DNA of 55,150 nucleotides from Clostridia bacterium (GTDB taxonomy: Bacteria; Bacillota; Clostridia; Oscillospirales; Acutalibacteraceae), in NCBI GenBank assembly GCA_017624675.1, contig JAGAMO010000012.1:1-55150 (forward strand), in the 5' to 3' direction. The notes beneath the pieces are model-generated. The model saw only the letters and a program-made list of their open reading frames with translations. It was not told the DNA's origin and did not search any database. Every line of letters begins with the position of its first letter. Position 1 is the stretch's first letter. Made by a program: the position numbers and the translations under genes. This document shows positions 32,145 through 41,030 of this stretch, in pieces.

Positions 32145-33297
32145 AGAAAAAGACAGTCTTTATATCGCAAATACCTATGGCAGATTTCCTTTAGTTTTAA
32201 CAAAGGGAAAAGGATCAAAGGTAATGGACGAAGAGGGCAAGGAATATATAGATTTGGCAACAGGCATTGCCGTTAATTCATTTGGATATTGCGATGACGA
32301 GTGGACTAATGCAATAAATAGCCAATTAAATACATTGCAACACACATCGAATTTGTATTACTCCAAGCCTTGCGTGGAACTTGCCGAGCTTTTGTGTGAG
32401 AAAACGGGTATGAAAAAGGTTTTCTTTTCAAACTCGGGCGCAGAGGCTAACGAATGCGCTATAAAGGTAGCAAGAAAATACGCGGCCGACAAAAAGGGCA
32501 GTGATTATAACACAATTATAACTCTTAAAAACAGTTTCCACGGAAGAACAATTACCACCCTTGCCGCAACAGGTCAGGATGTCTTTCATAAGGACTTTTT
32601 ACCCCTTACGCAAGGCTTTGCCTATGTAGAGGCTAATAACTGCGACGAGCTTGTTAAAACCGTAGAAAACGGCAAAATTGCCGCTATTATGTTTGAAACA
32701 GTTCAGGGCGAGGGCGGTATTAATCCCTTGACCGAAGAATTTGTCAAAACTATATTCGATTTGGCCGAAAAGTATGATATTATCACTATCGCTGACGAGG
32801 TTCAAACAGGCAACGGCAGAACAGGTGAGCTTTACGGCTTTATGAACTACGGCGTCTTGCCCGATATTTTCTCAACCGCAAAGGGTCTAGGTGGTGGGTT
32901 GCCTATTGGCGCTACCGTTTTGAGTGAAAAGACAAAGGATGTTTTAAAGTCAGGCGACCACGGCTCTACCTTTGGCGGAAACCCTGTGGCTTGTGCGGGT
33001 GCAATTAGCATATTAAAGCGAATTGACTGCAAACTTTTAAACGAGGTTAAACAAAAATCTCAGTATATAGTTGAAACCCTTTCAAAATGTAACGAGGTAA
33101 AATCGGTAACAGGCAAGGGACTGATGCTTGGCATTGAAACTGTAAAGGATGCAGGTCAGATAATTGCAGAGTGTCAGCAAAGGGGAGTGTTGGTTATAAA
33201 AGCTAAGAATAAAGTAAGGCTTTTGCCCGCCCTTAACATTCCTTTTGATGAACTCAAAAAAGCTATTAACATTTTGTGTGAAGTAATTGAGGAGTAG
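32134..33297 (+). CDS. argD: Acetylornithine aminotransferase
   Basis: ArgD is a PLP enzyme that converts N-acetylglutamate semialdehyde to N-acetylornithine. The 387-residue class III aminotransferase has FFSNSGAEANECAIKVARKY (about 95-114), NSFHGRT and ETVQGEGGI. ADEVQTGNGRTGELY precedes the Schiff-base lysine in STAKGLGGGLPIG (about 247-259), and DHGSTFGGNPVACA follows. GAAAAAGGTAATG around the overlap with argB implies translational coupling. Confidence 0.95.
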   Translation: MNIKEKDSLYIANTYGRFPLVLTKGKGSKVMDEEGKEYIDLATGIAVNSFGYCDDEWTNAINSQLNTLQHTSNLYYSKPCVELAELLCEKTGMKKVFFSNSGAEANECAIKVARKYAADKKGSDYNTIITLKNSFHGRTITTLAATGQDVFHKDFLPLTQGFAYVEANNCDELVKTVENGKIAAIMFETVQGEGGINPLTEEFVKTIFDLAEKYDIITIADEVQTGNGRTGELYGFMNYGVLPDIFSTAKGLGGGLPIGATVLSEKTKDVLKSGDHGSTFGGNPVACAGAISILKRIDCKLLNEVKQKSQYIVETLSKCNEVKSVTGKGLMLGIETVKDAGQIIAECQQRGVLVIKAKNKVRLLPALNIPFDELKKAINILCEVIEE

Positions 33298-33300
33298 ATT

Positions 33301-34284
33301 ATGGACTTTAAGGGAAAAAGTTTTTTAAAGCTTTTAGATTTTTCTGCCGAAGAAATTGATTGTTTGATTGATTTGGCAGGGGAGCTTAAAAATAAAAAGA
33401 AAATGGGTATTCCCCATAGACTTTGTGACGGCAAAAACATTGCCCTCATTTTTGAAAAGACGAGTACCCGTACCCGTTGCGCTTTTGAGGTTGCGGCGTA
33501 TGACCTTGGAATGGGCGTGACCTACCTTGACCCTACGGGCTCTCAAATCGGCAAAAAAGAGAGTATTGCTGACACTGCAAGGGTGCTCGGCAGAATGTAT
33601 GACGGTATTGAATACCGAGGCTTTGGTCAAGAAATTGTTGAGGATTTGGCAAAATATGCGGGTGTTCCCGTATGGAACGGCTTAACTAATGAGTTCCATC
33701 CAACACAAATTTTGGCAGATTTTCTTACAATAAAGGAAAAGTTCGGTTATTTAAAGGGCATTAATTTTGTTTATATGGGCGATGCCAGATACAATATGGG
33801 TAATTCCTTAATGGTTGGCTGCGCTAAAATGGGTCTTAATTTTACCGCTTGCGCCCCGAAAAAATATTTTCCCGACCAAGCTTTGATTAAAGAGTGCGAG
33901 GAAATTGCAAAACAGTCGGGCGCAACATTGCGTTTTGAAGAAGACCCTGTGAAAGCTACTGAAAACGCCGATGTTATCTACACTGATGTTTGGGTTTCAA
34001 TGGGTGAGCCTGCCGAGGTTTGGGAGGAAAGAATAAAGGAACTTTCGCCCTATCAGGTTAACAAAAAGCTTATGGCAAATGCCAAGGAAACGGCAGTGTT
34101 TATGCACTGTTTACCCGCCTTCCATGACCTTAATACAGGCATTGGCAAAGAAATGTTTGAAAAATTTGGCATTGGAGAAATGGAGGTAACAAACGAGGTG
34201 TTCGAGAGCGAACAGTCCATCGTTTTTGACGAAGCCGAAAACCGAATGCACACAATTAAAGCCGTTATGGCGGCAACCTTATAA
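33301..34284 (+). CDS. argF: Ornithine carbamoyltransferase
   Basis: OTC forms citrulline from ornithine and carbamoyl phosphate. The 327-residue protein has the carbamoyl-phosphate loop [17 protein letters not shown] (about 52-68), [12 protein letters not shown] (about 129-140), DVWVSMGE (about 229-236) and the ornithine-site HCLPAFHD (about 266-273). It is the last gene of the arginine set, 3 bases after argD, and closes the route from glutamate to arginine except for carbamoyl phosphate supply (carAB is not here). A terminator that extends into the next gene follows. Confidence 0.96.
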   Translation: MDFKGKSFLKLLDFSAEEIDCLIDLAGELKNKKKMGIPHRLCDGKNIALIFEKTSTRTRCAFEVAAYDLGMGVTYLDPTGSQIGKKESIADTARVLGRMYDGIEYRGFGQEIVEDLAKYAGVPVWNGLTNEFHPTQILADFLTIKEKFGYLKGINFVYMGDARYNMGNSLMVGCAKMGLNFTACAPKKYFPDQALIKECEEIAKQSGATLRFEEDPVKATENADVIYTDVWVSMGEPAEVWEERIKELSPYQVNKKLMANAKETAVFMHCLPAFHDLNTGIGKEMFEKFGIGEMEVTNEVFESEQSIVFDEAENRMHTIKAVMAATL

Positions 34285-34297
34285 TCATAATAAGAAT

Positions 34298-34358
34298 AAA
34301 AGTCTTCATTATTTCATACTATTTTTTAAGTGGGTGAAAGATAATGAAGACTTTTTTT
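34298..34358 (+). terminator. arg operon terminator overlapping the bofA start
   Basis: AAAAGTCTTCATTAT (34298-34312) pairs perfectly with ATAATGAAGACTTTT (34341-34355), followed by a seven-T run. The loop is 28 nt and contains the region where a bofA ribosome site would be (GTGGGTGAAAG). The 3' arm includes the bofA ATG and its first codons, so bofA can be translated only from transcripts that read through or start within. Confidence 0.75.
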
Positions 34359-34595
34359 ATTGTTATATTTTCGGTTTTTGCTTTGGCGGTTTTATTTTTT
34401 ATGATAAAAAGCCATAAGCTTTTTAGAACACTGATTTTCAATGCTTTTTTGGGGCTTTGTGTTTTGGCTATTATAGACTTAACAAGCAAATTAACAGGTC
34501 TTTATATACCTATAAATTGGTACAGTGTAGGGGGTACGGCTATCTTTGGCATCCCTGCGGTTTGTCTTTTTCTAGTACTCCAAATACTTATTTAA
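34344..34595 (+). CDS. bofA: BofA-like pro-sigma-K processing inhibitor family protein
   Basis: The 83-residue protein has two hydrophobic segments (about 3-20 and 25-45) and a C-terminal amphipathic/hydrophobic part. The family motif reads YIPINWYSVGGTAIFGIPAVCLFLVLQ (PxNxxxxxxxxxxGIPGxxLLxxLQ in the family). In B. subtilis BofA holds SpoIVFB, the protease that activates sigma-K, inactive in the forespore outer membrane. The match is to the C-terminal motif; overall similarity is modest. The position between arg and ctsR operons gives no extra support. GGGTGAAAG precedes the ATG. Confidence 0.75.
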   Translation: MKTFFIVIFSVFALAVLFFMIKSHKLFRTLIFNAFLGLCVLAIIDLTSKLTGLYIPINWYSVGGTAIFGIPAVCLFLVLQILI

Positions 34596-34622
34596 CTCCC
34601 GAAATTAAGGGAGTTTTTATTT
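34594..34622 (+). terminator. Terminator after bofA
   Basis: AACTCCC (34594-34600) pairs with GGGAGTT (34609-34615), followed by TTTATTTTTT. The bofA stop codon is in the 5' arm. Confidence 0.85.
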
Positions 34623-34636
34623 TTTATAAAAATTTA

Positions 34637-34685
34637 TTGACTTTTCCTGACCTTTCTTATATAATTAAAGTCAGGAAAGGTCAAA
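34637..34685 (+). promoter_or_regulatory. ctsR operon promoter with two CtsR boxes
   Basis: TTGACT (34637-34642) and TATAAT (34660-34665) are 17 bp apart. CtsR heptads (RGTCAAA type) occur as a 10-bp-period pair in both orientations. The reverse pair spans 34637-34656 over the -35 box, and the forward pair AAGTCAGGAAAGGTCAAA at 34668-34685 lies just past the -10. Two operators flanking the promoter core imply tight heat-shock repression. Confidence 0.88.
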
Positions 34686-34698
34686 AAGGTGATTTAAA

Positions 34699-35151
34699 AT
34701 GAGAATGAGCGATATAATAACACAGGAAATATTAAAAATGCTTAGCGAATCTGAGGAAAATACTGCCGAAATTCAGCGCAATGAATTTGCAGGAATAATG
34801 GGCTGTGCCCCAAGTCAGATTAACTATGTGCTTTCCTCCCGTTTTACACCTGAGCATGGTTATATTATTGAAAGCCGTCGCGGTGGCGGAGGATATATTA
34901 AAATAAGAAGGGTTATGCTAAAACAAAGCTCGGCTTTAATGCATATTATCAACTCCATAGGGGATAGAATAGATGCTTTAAGCACCCGAATTGTTTTGGA
35001 AAATTGTTTAGAATTGGGTCTTATAAACCGAGACACTGCAAGACTTATGGCTGCGGCCGTCGGCGAAAAGGTTATGCAAGAGATACCACCCGTTTTAAAG
35101 GACACAGTACGCGCGGCAATTTTAAAACAGATGCTTTTAACCCAAATTTAA
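34699..35151 (+). CDS. ctsR: Heat-shock repressor CtsR
   Basis: CtsR represses clp and its own operon until heat or protein-arginine phosphorylation by McsB releases it. The 150-residue protein starts MRMSDIITQEILKML. It contains the winged helix with FAGIMGCAPSQINYVLSSRFTPEHGYIIESRRGGGGYIKI (about 26-65), including the glycine-rich heat-sensing wing tip RGGGGY. The C-terminal half is the dimer and McsB/ClpC interaction part. AAAGGTGA precedes the ATG, and part of the operator overlaps the SD. Confidence 0.97.
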   Translation: MRMSDIITQEILKMLSESEENTAEIQRNEFAGIMGCAPSQINYVLSSRFTPEHGYIIESRRGGGGYIKIRRVMLKQSSALMHIINSIGDRIDALSTRIVLENCLELGLINRDTARLMAAAVGEKVMQEIPPVLKDTVRAAILKQMLLTQI

Positions 35152-35163
35152 CGAGGCGATTTT

Positions 35164-35622
35164 ATGTTATGTGAAAAATGCGGGAAATATCACGCAACCA
35201 CCCATATACGAACAGTTGTAAACGGCGTTGCAAAGGAACAGAATTTATGTGATTATTGCGCCGCTGGGGAGGGCTTGAATGTTACACCAAAAAGCATTTT
35301 TGCTTCAATGTTTGGCGAAATGCTTGAATTAAAGCCCCAAAATATGAAGCGTTGTCACGTTTGTAATTCAAGCTTTAATGACATTGCAAAAAGCGGCAAG
35401 GCAGGTTGCAGTGAATGCTATAAAACCTTTAAAGCGGAGCTTTTGCCTTATTTGAAAAGGGTGCACGGTAGCACTCATCACATAGGCAAAACACCTGAAA
35501 ATAAAGACAGTATTAACGAACTTAAAACCGAGCTTAAGCGTTTAGTGCATGAAGAGAAATACGAACAAGCGGCGGTTTTAAGGGATAAAATTAAGGAAAT
35601 GGAGGCAGACTCCCGTGAGTAG
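35164..35622 (+). CDS. mcsA: McsA, activator of protein-arginine kinase
   Basis: McsA is a zinc-binding cofactor that activates McsB and links it to ClpC. The 152-residue protein has CxxC pairs CEKC (3-6), CDYC (about 29-32), CHVC (about 64-67) and CSEC (about 79-82). A C-terminal UVR domain, INELKTELKRLVHEEKYEQAAVLRDKIKEME (about 118-148), follows as in ClpC and UvrB. It starts 12 bases after ctsR and overlaps mcsB by 8. Confidence 0.95.
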   Translation: MLCEKCGKYHATTHIRTVVNGVAKEQNLCDYCAAGEGLNVTPKSIFASMFGEMLELKPQNMKRCHVCNSSFNDIAKSGKAGCSECYKTFKAELLPYLKRVHGSTHHIGKTPENKDSINELKTELKRLVHEEKYEQAAVLRDKIKEMEADSRE

Positions 35623-36628
35623 TTGGTACACCGACAAAGACAATAGAAATTTTAGTGTACTAAGCACAAGAATTAGACTTGCTCGAAATTTAGGCGGTAT
35701 GCCTTTCCCTTACAAAATGACCGATGCTGACCGTGAAGAACTTAAAACAAAAGTTAAAAATGCGGTTAAAAACAGCAATTCTCCTTTAATTTCCACCTTA
35801 AAATATATTGATATGGCCGACGTGCCTGATACTAAAATTAAAGCGATGGTCGAAAGACATGTTATAAGCCCCGAATTTGCTACTTTCAAAAATTCCGCAA
35901 TAATACTCTCAGAGGATGAGAGCATAAGTATTATGGTGGGGGAAGAAGACCACATCAGAATTCAGGTTGTTTTGGCAGGTCTTCAGCTTGAAAATGCTTA
36001 TGAAATAGCCGAGCAGGTTGACCGACTTTTAAACGATAGTCTTGAGTTTGCTTATGACAGTGAACTTGGGTTTCTAACCGAATGTCCCACCAATTTGGGA
36101 ACAGGTCTCAGAGCATCGGTTATGATGCATTTACCCCTTTTGGAAAGCACGAGGAAACTCAACTCTCTTTGCGAAAATATAGCCAAAATCGGCTTTACTG
36201 TAAGAGGTATTTACGGTGAGGGCTCAAAATCATCGGCGTCACTGTATCAGATTTCTAACCAAATAACCTTGGGAATCAGCGAGAAAAACGCTATTGATAA
36301 TCTAACGCTGATTGCTACACAGTTGACCGAAAAGGAAATACAAACCGAAGATGAAATTGATAGAATTTCTCTTGAGGATAAAATTTTCAGAGCTTTGGGA
36401 ATTTTGCAAAACTGCAGAATTTTGACAAGTGCTGAAATGATGAATTTATTATCACTGATTAATTTAGGGCTCAGAATGGGCATAATTAAAGAGGACTATG
36501 AGCCTGTAAGACTTTTAATTGATGCTAAACCTTATATGTTGATGGATAAATACGGAGATTTAACTCCCGATGAGCGTGATGTTAAACGTGCCGAGTATGT
36601 AAGGGAGCATCTAAAACCCACTATGTAA
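35615..36628 (+). CDS. mcsB: Protein-arginine kinase McsB
   Basis: McsB phosphorylates arginines on damaged proteins, marking them for ClpCP, and on CtsR. The 337-residue phosphagen-kinase-like protein has STRIRLARNLGGMPFPYKM (about 17-35) with the conserved arginines. IMVGEEDHIRIQ (about 106-117) and LTECPTNLGTGLRASVMMHLP (about 154-174) follow, with the nucleotide-site Cys. RGIYGEGSKSS (about 198-208) comes next. GTG start inside mcsA. In Bacillus this gene order is the same. Confidence 0.96.
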   Translation: MSSWYTDKDNRNFSVLSTRIRLARNLGGMPFPYKMTDADREELKTKVKNAVKNSNSPLISTLKYIDMADVPDTKIKAMVERHVISPEFATFKNSAIILSEDESISIMVGEEDHIRIQVVLAGLQLENAYEIAEQVDRLLNDSLEFAYDSELGFLTECPTNLGTGLRASVMMHLPLLESTRKLNSLCENIAKIGFTVRGIYGEGSKSSASLYQISNQITLGISEKNAIDNLTLIATQLTEKEIQTEDEIDRISLEDKIFRALGILQNCRILTSAEMMNLLSLINLGLRMGIIKEDYEPVRLLIDAKPYMLMDKYGDLTPDERDVKRAEYVREHLKPTM

Positions 36629-36643
36629 AGAAGGTGTTACTTT

Positions 36644-39085
36644 ATGAAATATAATTTCAGCGGATTTACTTCTAAAGCAAACGATGCCTTAAATTTGGCT
36701 ATTAGTTTTGCCGAGAATATGGGGCACACCTATGTTGGAAGCGAACATCTGCTTTTAGGACTTTTAAAATTAGGCGGCGGAGTGGCCTTTTCTGTTCTTA
36801 GCAAAAACGGTGTTACTGCCGATAAAATCGAAGAACTTTTAAGAACTCAAATAGGCTCTGGAACACCAACGAGACTTTCTCCCGATTACTTTACCCCAAG
36901 AGCTAAAAAGGCTATTGAAACAGCTATGAGAACAAGCAGTGGTATGGGTAAAAAATATTCGGGTACCGAGCATTTGCTTATGGGAATTTTAAGCGAGGGC
37001 GACAATTTTGCTATCCGCTTTATCAATGCCTCGGGTGGCGATGTTTCAATGATTATAAACGAAGCGTTAAAGACCTCGGGCATTGACCCTCAGGCTGATA
37101 TGGGCGGTAAAACTGCACCCAAAAAGAGTGGCAAAGAAAGTAACAGTGTTCTTGAAAAATACGGTATTGATTTAACTGAGGAAGCAAAAAAGGGTAAAAT
37201 CGACCCCGTTATCGGCAGAGAAACCGAGATTGAACGAGTTATTCAAATTCTTTGCCGAAGAAACAAGAACAACCCTTGCCTTATAGGTGAGCCTGGTGTC
37301 GGTAAAACCGCAATAGTTGAAGGCTTGGCACAAAAGATTATTGATGGTCAAGTGCCTGATATTCTTGAAAATAAGAAGTTAATTACCCTTAATTTAACAG
37401 GTATGGTTGCGGGTACAAAATACCGTGGCGACTTTGAAGAACGCATCAAGGCTGTTATTGACGAGGTTACCGCAAGGGATGACATAATTCTCTTTATTGA
37501 TGAGGTTCACACTATTATCGGTGCGGGTTCTGCCGAGGGTGCTACCGATGCGGCAAATATTTTAAAACCCGCATTGGCAAGAGGTGAGTTTCAACTCATC
37601 GGTGCCACTACAATTAGTGAGTACAGAAAAAATATTGAAAAGGATTCAGCTTTGGAACGCCGTTTTCAGCCTGTTACCGTTGCCGAGCCTAACGAAGATG
37701 ACGCTTTGCTCATTTTGAAAGGCTTAAAGGATAAATATGAGGCGCACCATAAGGTTGTTATTACCGATGAGGCTTTGGAGACTGCAGTTAAGCTGTCTGC
37801 AAGGTATATAAGCGACCGTTTTTTGCCCGATAAGGCAATAGACTTAATTGACGAAGCGGCTGCAAAGGTGCGACTTAAGGTCAGCAATGCTCCCGACTTT
37901 TTAAAGGATTTGGAAAGCGAAATTTCTTCGGTTGAAGCTGAAAAAGAAGAGGCTATCTCGGCAGAAGAGTTTGAACACGCCGCAACTCTTAGAGACAAAG
38001 AAACAAGCCTTAGAAATGAACTCGAGGAAAAGAAAAAGGCTTGGGAAGAGAAAAACGGCCACAGCAACGGTCAGGTCGTTCCCGAGGATATTGCCGATAT
38101 AATTGCTTTATCAACAGGCATTCCCGCATCTCAACTTACCGAGGCTGAAAGCCAAAGACTTCTTCGCCTAGAGGATGAACTGCATAACAGAATTATCGGT
38201 CAAAATGAGGCTGTAACTGCCGTTGCAAAGGCTATAAGACGAGGCAGAGTAGGACTTAAAGACCCCAACAGACCAATTGGCTCGTTTATCTTCTTAGGTC
38301 CCACAGGCGTTGGTAAAACCGAACTTTGCAAGGCACTTTCAAGCGCTATGTTTGGCAGCGAAAACGCTATGATTAGACTTGATATGTCGGAGTATATGGA
38401 GAAACATACCGTTTCCCGTCTTGTTGGCTCTCCACCCGGATATGTAGGCTTTGAAGAGGGCGGTCAGCTTACCGAAAAGGTAAGACGCAACCCGTATTCA
38501 GTGGTGCTTTTTGATGAAATTGAAAAAGCGCATCCCGATGTTTTCAATATGCTTTTGCAGATTTTAGAGGACGGAATTTTAACCGACTCACAAGGCAGAA
38601 AGGTCGATTTTAAAAATACGATTATTATTATGACCTCTAATGTTGGTGCCAGAAAACTGACCGAGAAAAAGGTAAGCTTTGGCTTCGGCGAAAGTTCTAA
38701 TGCTAATGAAAATGTTAAGGAAGCGGCTTTGGGTGAACTTAAAGCTACTTTCAGACCCGAATTTTTAAACCGTGTTGACGATATCATTGTTTTCTCAAAA
38801 CTCAGCAAAGAGGAAATTGAGCAGATTGCAGATAAAATGCTTGAAAACCTTAAAAAAAGACTTTCAAATATTAACATCACTTTAACTTGGGATGATAATG
38901 TAAAGTCGGCATTAGCTGAAAAAGGTTTTGATGATATTTACGGTGCAAGACCGCTTCGCCGTGAAATTCAAAGCAAAATTGAAGATGCTTTGAGCGAGAA
39001 AATTCTTGACGGCAGCGTTAAAAACGGCGACGCCGTAAACTGCAGTTTTAAAGAAAACGAGTTTGTTTTCAAAACCATTAAATAA
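36644..39085 (+). CDS. clpC: ATP-dependent unfoldase ClpC
   Basis: ClpC unfolds marked proteins into the ClpP chamber. The 813-residue protein has two Clp N-repeats (about 5-65 and 80-140) and AAA1 with Walker A GEPGVGKT (about 215-222) and Walker [11 protein letters not shown] middle domain contains a UVR-like segment, [22 protein letters not shown] (about 438-459). AAA2 has [14 protein letters not shown] (about 552-565) and [19 protein letters not shown]. ClpP-binding loops such as VGF motifs are in AAA2. The N-terminal domain binds McsB/pArg substrates. No clpP in the window. Confidence 0.96.
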   Translation: MKYNFSGFTSKANDALNLAISFAENMGHTYVGSEHLLLGLLKLGGGVAFSVLSKNGVTADKIEELLRTQIGSGTPTRLSPDYFTPRAKKAIETAMRTSSGMGKKYSGTEHLLMGILSEGDNFAIRFINASGGDVSMIINEALKTSGIDPQADMGGKTAPKKSGKESNSVLEKYGIDLTEEAKKGKIDPVIGRETEIERVIQILCRRNKNNPCLIGEPGVGKTAIVEGLAQKIIDGQVPDILENKKLITLNLTGMVAGTKYRGDFEERIKAVIDEVTARDDIILFIDEVHTIIGAGSAEGATDAANILKPALARGEFQLIGATTISEYRKNIEKDSALERRFQPVTVAEPNEDDALLILKGLKDKYEAHHKVVITDEALETAVKLSARYISDRFLPDKAIDLIDEAAAKVRLKVSNAPDFLKDLESEISSVEAEKEEAISAEEFEHAATLRDKETSLRNELEEKKKAWEEKNGHSNGQVVPEDIADIIALSTGIPASQLTEAESQRLLRLEDELHNRIIGQNEAVTAVAKAIRRGRVGLKDPNRPIGSFIFLGPTGVGKTELCKALSSAMFGSENAMIRLDMSEYMEKHTVSRLVGSPPGYVGFEEGGQLTEKVRRNPYSVVLFDEIEKAHPDVFNMLLQILEDGILTDSQGRKVDFKNTIIIMTSNVGARKLTEKKVSFGFGESSNANENVKEAALGELKATFRPEFLNRVDDIIVFSKLSKEEIEQIADKMLENLKKRLSNINITLTWDDNVKSALAEKGFDDIYGARPLRREIQSKIEDALSEKILDGSVKNGDAVNCSFKENEFVFKTIK

Positions 39086-39091
39086 AAACAC

Positions 39092-39118
39092 ACCGCCTAA
39101 GGATTTTCCTTAGGCGGT
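39092..39118. terminator. Bidirectional terminator between clpC and the SASP gene
   Basis: ACCGCCTAAGGA (39092-39103) pairs perfectly with TCCTTAGGCGGT (39107-39118) around TTT. A/T-rich flanks on both sides allow use by the two convergent genes. Confidence 0.88.
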
Positions 39119-39151
39119 ATATTATTTAGAAACGATTTGTTCTAAAACAAA

Positions 39152-39340
39152 TTATTTCATGCTGTTTTCGTAAGACTCAATCATTTTCTTAACCATCTGA
39201 CCGCCGATAGAGCCAGCCTGTTTAGAGGTTAAGTCGCCGTTGTAACCCTGCTTAAGGTTAACACCAACCTCGTTAGCAGCTTCCATCTTAAAACGGTTGA
39301 GTGCTTCTCTAGCCTCAGGTACTACGTTTTTGTTAGACAT
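39152..39340 (-). CDS. Alpha/beta-type small acid-soluble spore protein
   Basis: These proteins coat and protect forespore DNA and are degraded by the GPR protease at germination. The 62-residue product has NVVPEAREALNRFKMEAANEVGV, covering the helix and the GPR cleavage segment. NGDLTSKQAGSIGGQMVKKMIESYE follows, holding the DNA-binding helix with the conserved GxxGGxMVKKM. GGAGAG lies upstream. It is monocistronic, convergent with clpC. A sigma-G promoter would be expected; I could not assign one with confidence. It is the best evidence here for a sporulating organism. Confidence 0.95.
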   Translation of the reverse strand: MSNKNVVPEAREALNRFKMEAANEVGVNLKQGYNGDLTSKQAGSIGGQMVKKMIESYENSMK

Positions 39341-39898
39341 GATAATACTCTCCTATAAAATTTTGTTTTTCGCGTTTGCAATATTATCTTGTGAAAACAT
39401 TTCTTATTTATTAAAGGAAAAATTTGATTTTTTTTGTAAATTTATCCGCAAAAAAACCACAGATATCTTTTTGAAAAAGGCATTATAACAAAGCGAGAAC
39501 ATAACAAAATGTTCCTTCAAATACTTTCAATTTGTAGCAAAGGGAAGAAGTAGTATTAATCGAGTTTCGAATGCGATTTGAATTGTATCAAAACTAATTT
39601 AGAAAAGGATGTGTGTCAAGAGGTAAGAAAAGTCAATGATAAGGAAGTCGAAAAGAATGATTATGTGTCTTAGTGTTAAGTGGTGAATAAACAAAGACTT
39701 TATTTTTGTAAAACAATACTAACATAAATACCAGATTTATTTGTATGTGCGCTGATATAAGAGTTTCTAACAAGCCTTAATCGTATAAAAATATGCCGGT
39801 CGAGTTTTTTTGGTCGGCATATAAAAATTTTATATGTAATGCGTATAATAAAGCTATTAGAAAGGGAAGTATATGAAAGATTTGATGAGTTCACAATG
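39341..39898. other. Gene-free AT-rich stretch with one hairpin
   Basis: More than 500 bases lack a convincing gene. The only clear structure is ATATGCCG (39791-39798) with CGGCATAT (39815-39822) around a T-rich loop. Short frames in both strands have no SD and low-complexity products. It probably holds the SASP promoter at its left end and otherwise decayed sequence. Confidence 0.5.
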
Positions 39899-39939
39899 AA
39901 AAATGCGTTGCTGATTTTTATAACCAGTAACGCATTTTT
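39899..39939 (-). terminator. Terminator of the araC-type gene
   Basis: AAAAATGCGTTGCTG (39899-39913) pairs with CAGTAACGCATTTTT (39925-39939) with one mismatch. Read on the minus strand it ends in a U run, 30 bases after the regulator stop codon. Confidence 0.8.
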
Positions 39940-39969
39940 ATATACTTAAATCATATTGTTTCCGAGATT

Positions 39970-40872
39970 TTAGAAATTATTGTTATTATTACTTTTCCTA
40001 AATTCTTTTGGTGTGACTCCGTATTTTCTTTTAAACAGCCGGTCAAAGTAATATTGATTAGGAAAACCTATTTTATTTGAAATTTCTCCGATTGTATAGC
40101 TAGAGGAAATCAGATATTCACATGCAGCGGTAAGCCTTAAATCATTAATATAATCAACAGTTCCTTTTCCTAAAAAATTACGGAAAAGCTTTGTAATGTA
40201 TGAGGTTGAAAAACCAAAGGTTTCAGCGATTGATGTAAGAGTTAGGTTTGTAGTGTAATTTTTGTTTATATAATGCAAGATTTTTTGAAGAGTGTTATTT
40301 GGTGCTTGATGTGTTGCTAATTCTGTTGAAATTAGTATCAAAAGCTCGCGGATTATATTATCAAGAAGAAGCTTCTCATAGTTATTGCGCCAAATGTTAA
40401 GTTTTGTAGCACGTTCAAAAACGTTGCGTAAAGGATAATACAATTTGAAGTTGTTGTGTTTAATATGAACAGGTAAGTTTATAACTGAACTATATTGTTT
40501 TCCATAGTAATTATATGCATAACCATTTTCTGTAACTTCTTGGAATCTAAGGAGAGATTGGTCTATGCTGGATGGTGGCGTGTTCTCAAGAGTAGTGGCA
40601 GAAAAATGCACAAAATAGTATGAACACCCTTCTGTCTCTCTGGGTTGATAGATTGTTTTGGCCGGGATAATAACTACATCTCCCTCAGAAACGTTGTATA
40701 TATCGTCTCCTATGAGCATATTAAAATAGCCGCTTGTAACATACAGTAGTAAGTTGGAAGAAATAAATTGAGATTTTTGGGGTTGGTCTTTTTGGTCAAT
40801 CCAAAATCCATTTTGTTGAGTGGTCTTTCCAAACATTTTAACATTAACGGGTTTATCAAGGTCCACAACCAT
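39970..40872 (-). CDS. AraC family transcriptional regulator
   Basis: The 300-residue protein has an N-terminal cupin-type ligand domain (SNLLLYVTSGYFNMLIGDDIYNVSEGDVVIIPA, about 39-71). The C-terminal double helix-turn-helix begins LTLTSIAETFGFSTSYITKLFRNFLGKG (about 213-240). The second helix-turn-helix contains YTIGEISNKIGFPNQYYFDRLFKRKYGVTPKEFR, the AraC/XylS signature. ATG 40872 is used because AAGAGGTGAT lies before it. It faces the GH28 gene across about 150 bp containing inverted ACAAACATT motifs, so it most likely activates the pectin-type uptake genes when it binds a sugar ligand. Confidence 0.93.
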   Translation of the reverse strand: MVVDLDKPVNVKMFGKTTQQNGFWIDQKDQPQKSQFISSNLLLYVTSGYFNMLIGDDIYNVSEGDVVIIPAKTIYQPRETEGCSYYFVHFSATTLENTPPSSIDQSLLRFQEVTENGYAYNYYGKQYSSVINLPVHIKHNNFKLYYPLRNVFERATKLNIWRNNYEKLLLDNIIRELLILISTELATHQAPNNTLQKILHYINKNYTTNLTLTSIAETFGFSTSYITKLFRNFLGKGTVDYINDLRLTAACEYLISSSYTIGEISNKIGFPNQYYFDRLFKRKYGVTPKEFRKSNNNNNF

Positions 40873-40913
40873 AAATATCACCTCTTGCGGTCATTATATC
40901 AGTTAAAAATTTA

Positions 40914-41003
40914 AATTTCAATACAAACATTTTTATTAGTGCGATATTGTATTAAAATAAATTGTGTAGTGCATTGAAATAATGTTTGTGAATAGTATAC
41001 AAT
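40914..41003 (+). promoter_or_regulatory. GH28 promoter and putative AraC sites
   Basis: TTGAAA (40974-40979) and TACAAT (40998-41003), 18 bp apart, are the likely GH28 promoter. ACAAACATT at 40923-40931 and its reverse complement AATGTTTGT at 40981-40989 form a spaced inverted repeat, and each is next to ATTTCAA or its complement TTGAAAT. One copy overlaps the promoter spacer, the usual place for AraC-type control. Confidence 0.55.
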
Positions 41004-41030
41004 AATTATGTATTAGTGTAGGTGTGTTTT

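Noticed and set aside
38464-38880. Minus-strand frame opposite clpC
   Set aside because: Antisense to the conserved AAA2 domain and without ribosome site; a codon-bias shadow.
39700-39894. Minus-strand 64-codon frame in the gap left of the AraC gene
   Set aside because: No SD, low-complexity product and overlap with a hairpin; more likely non-coding.
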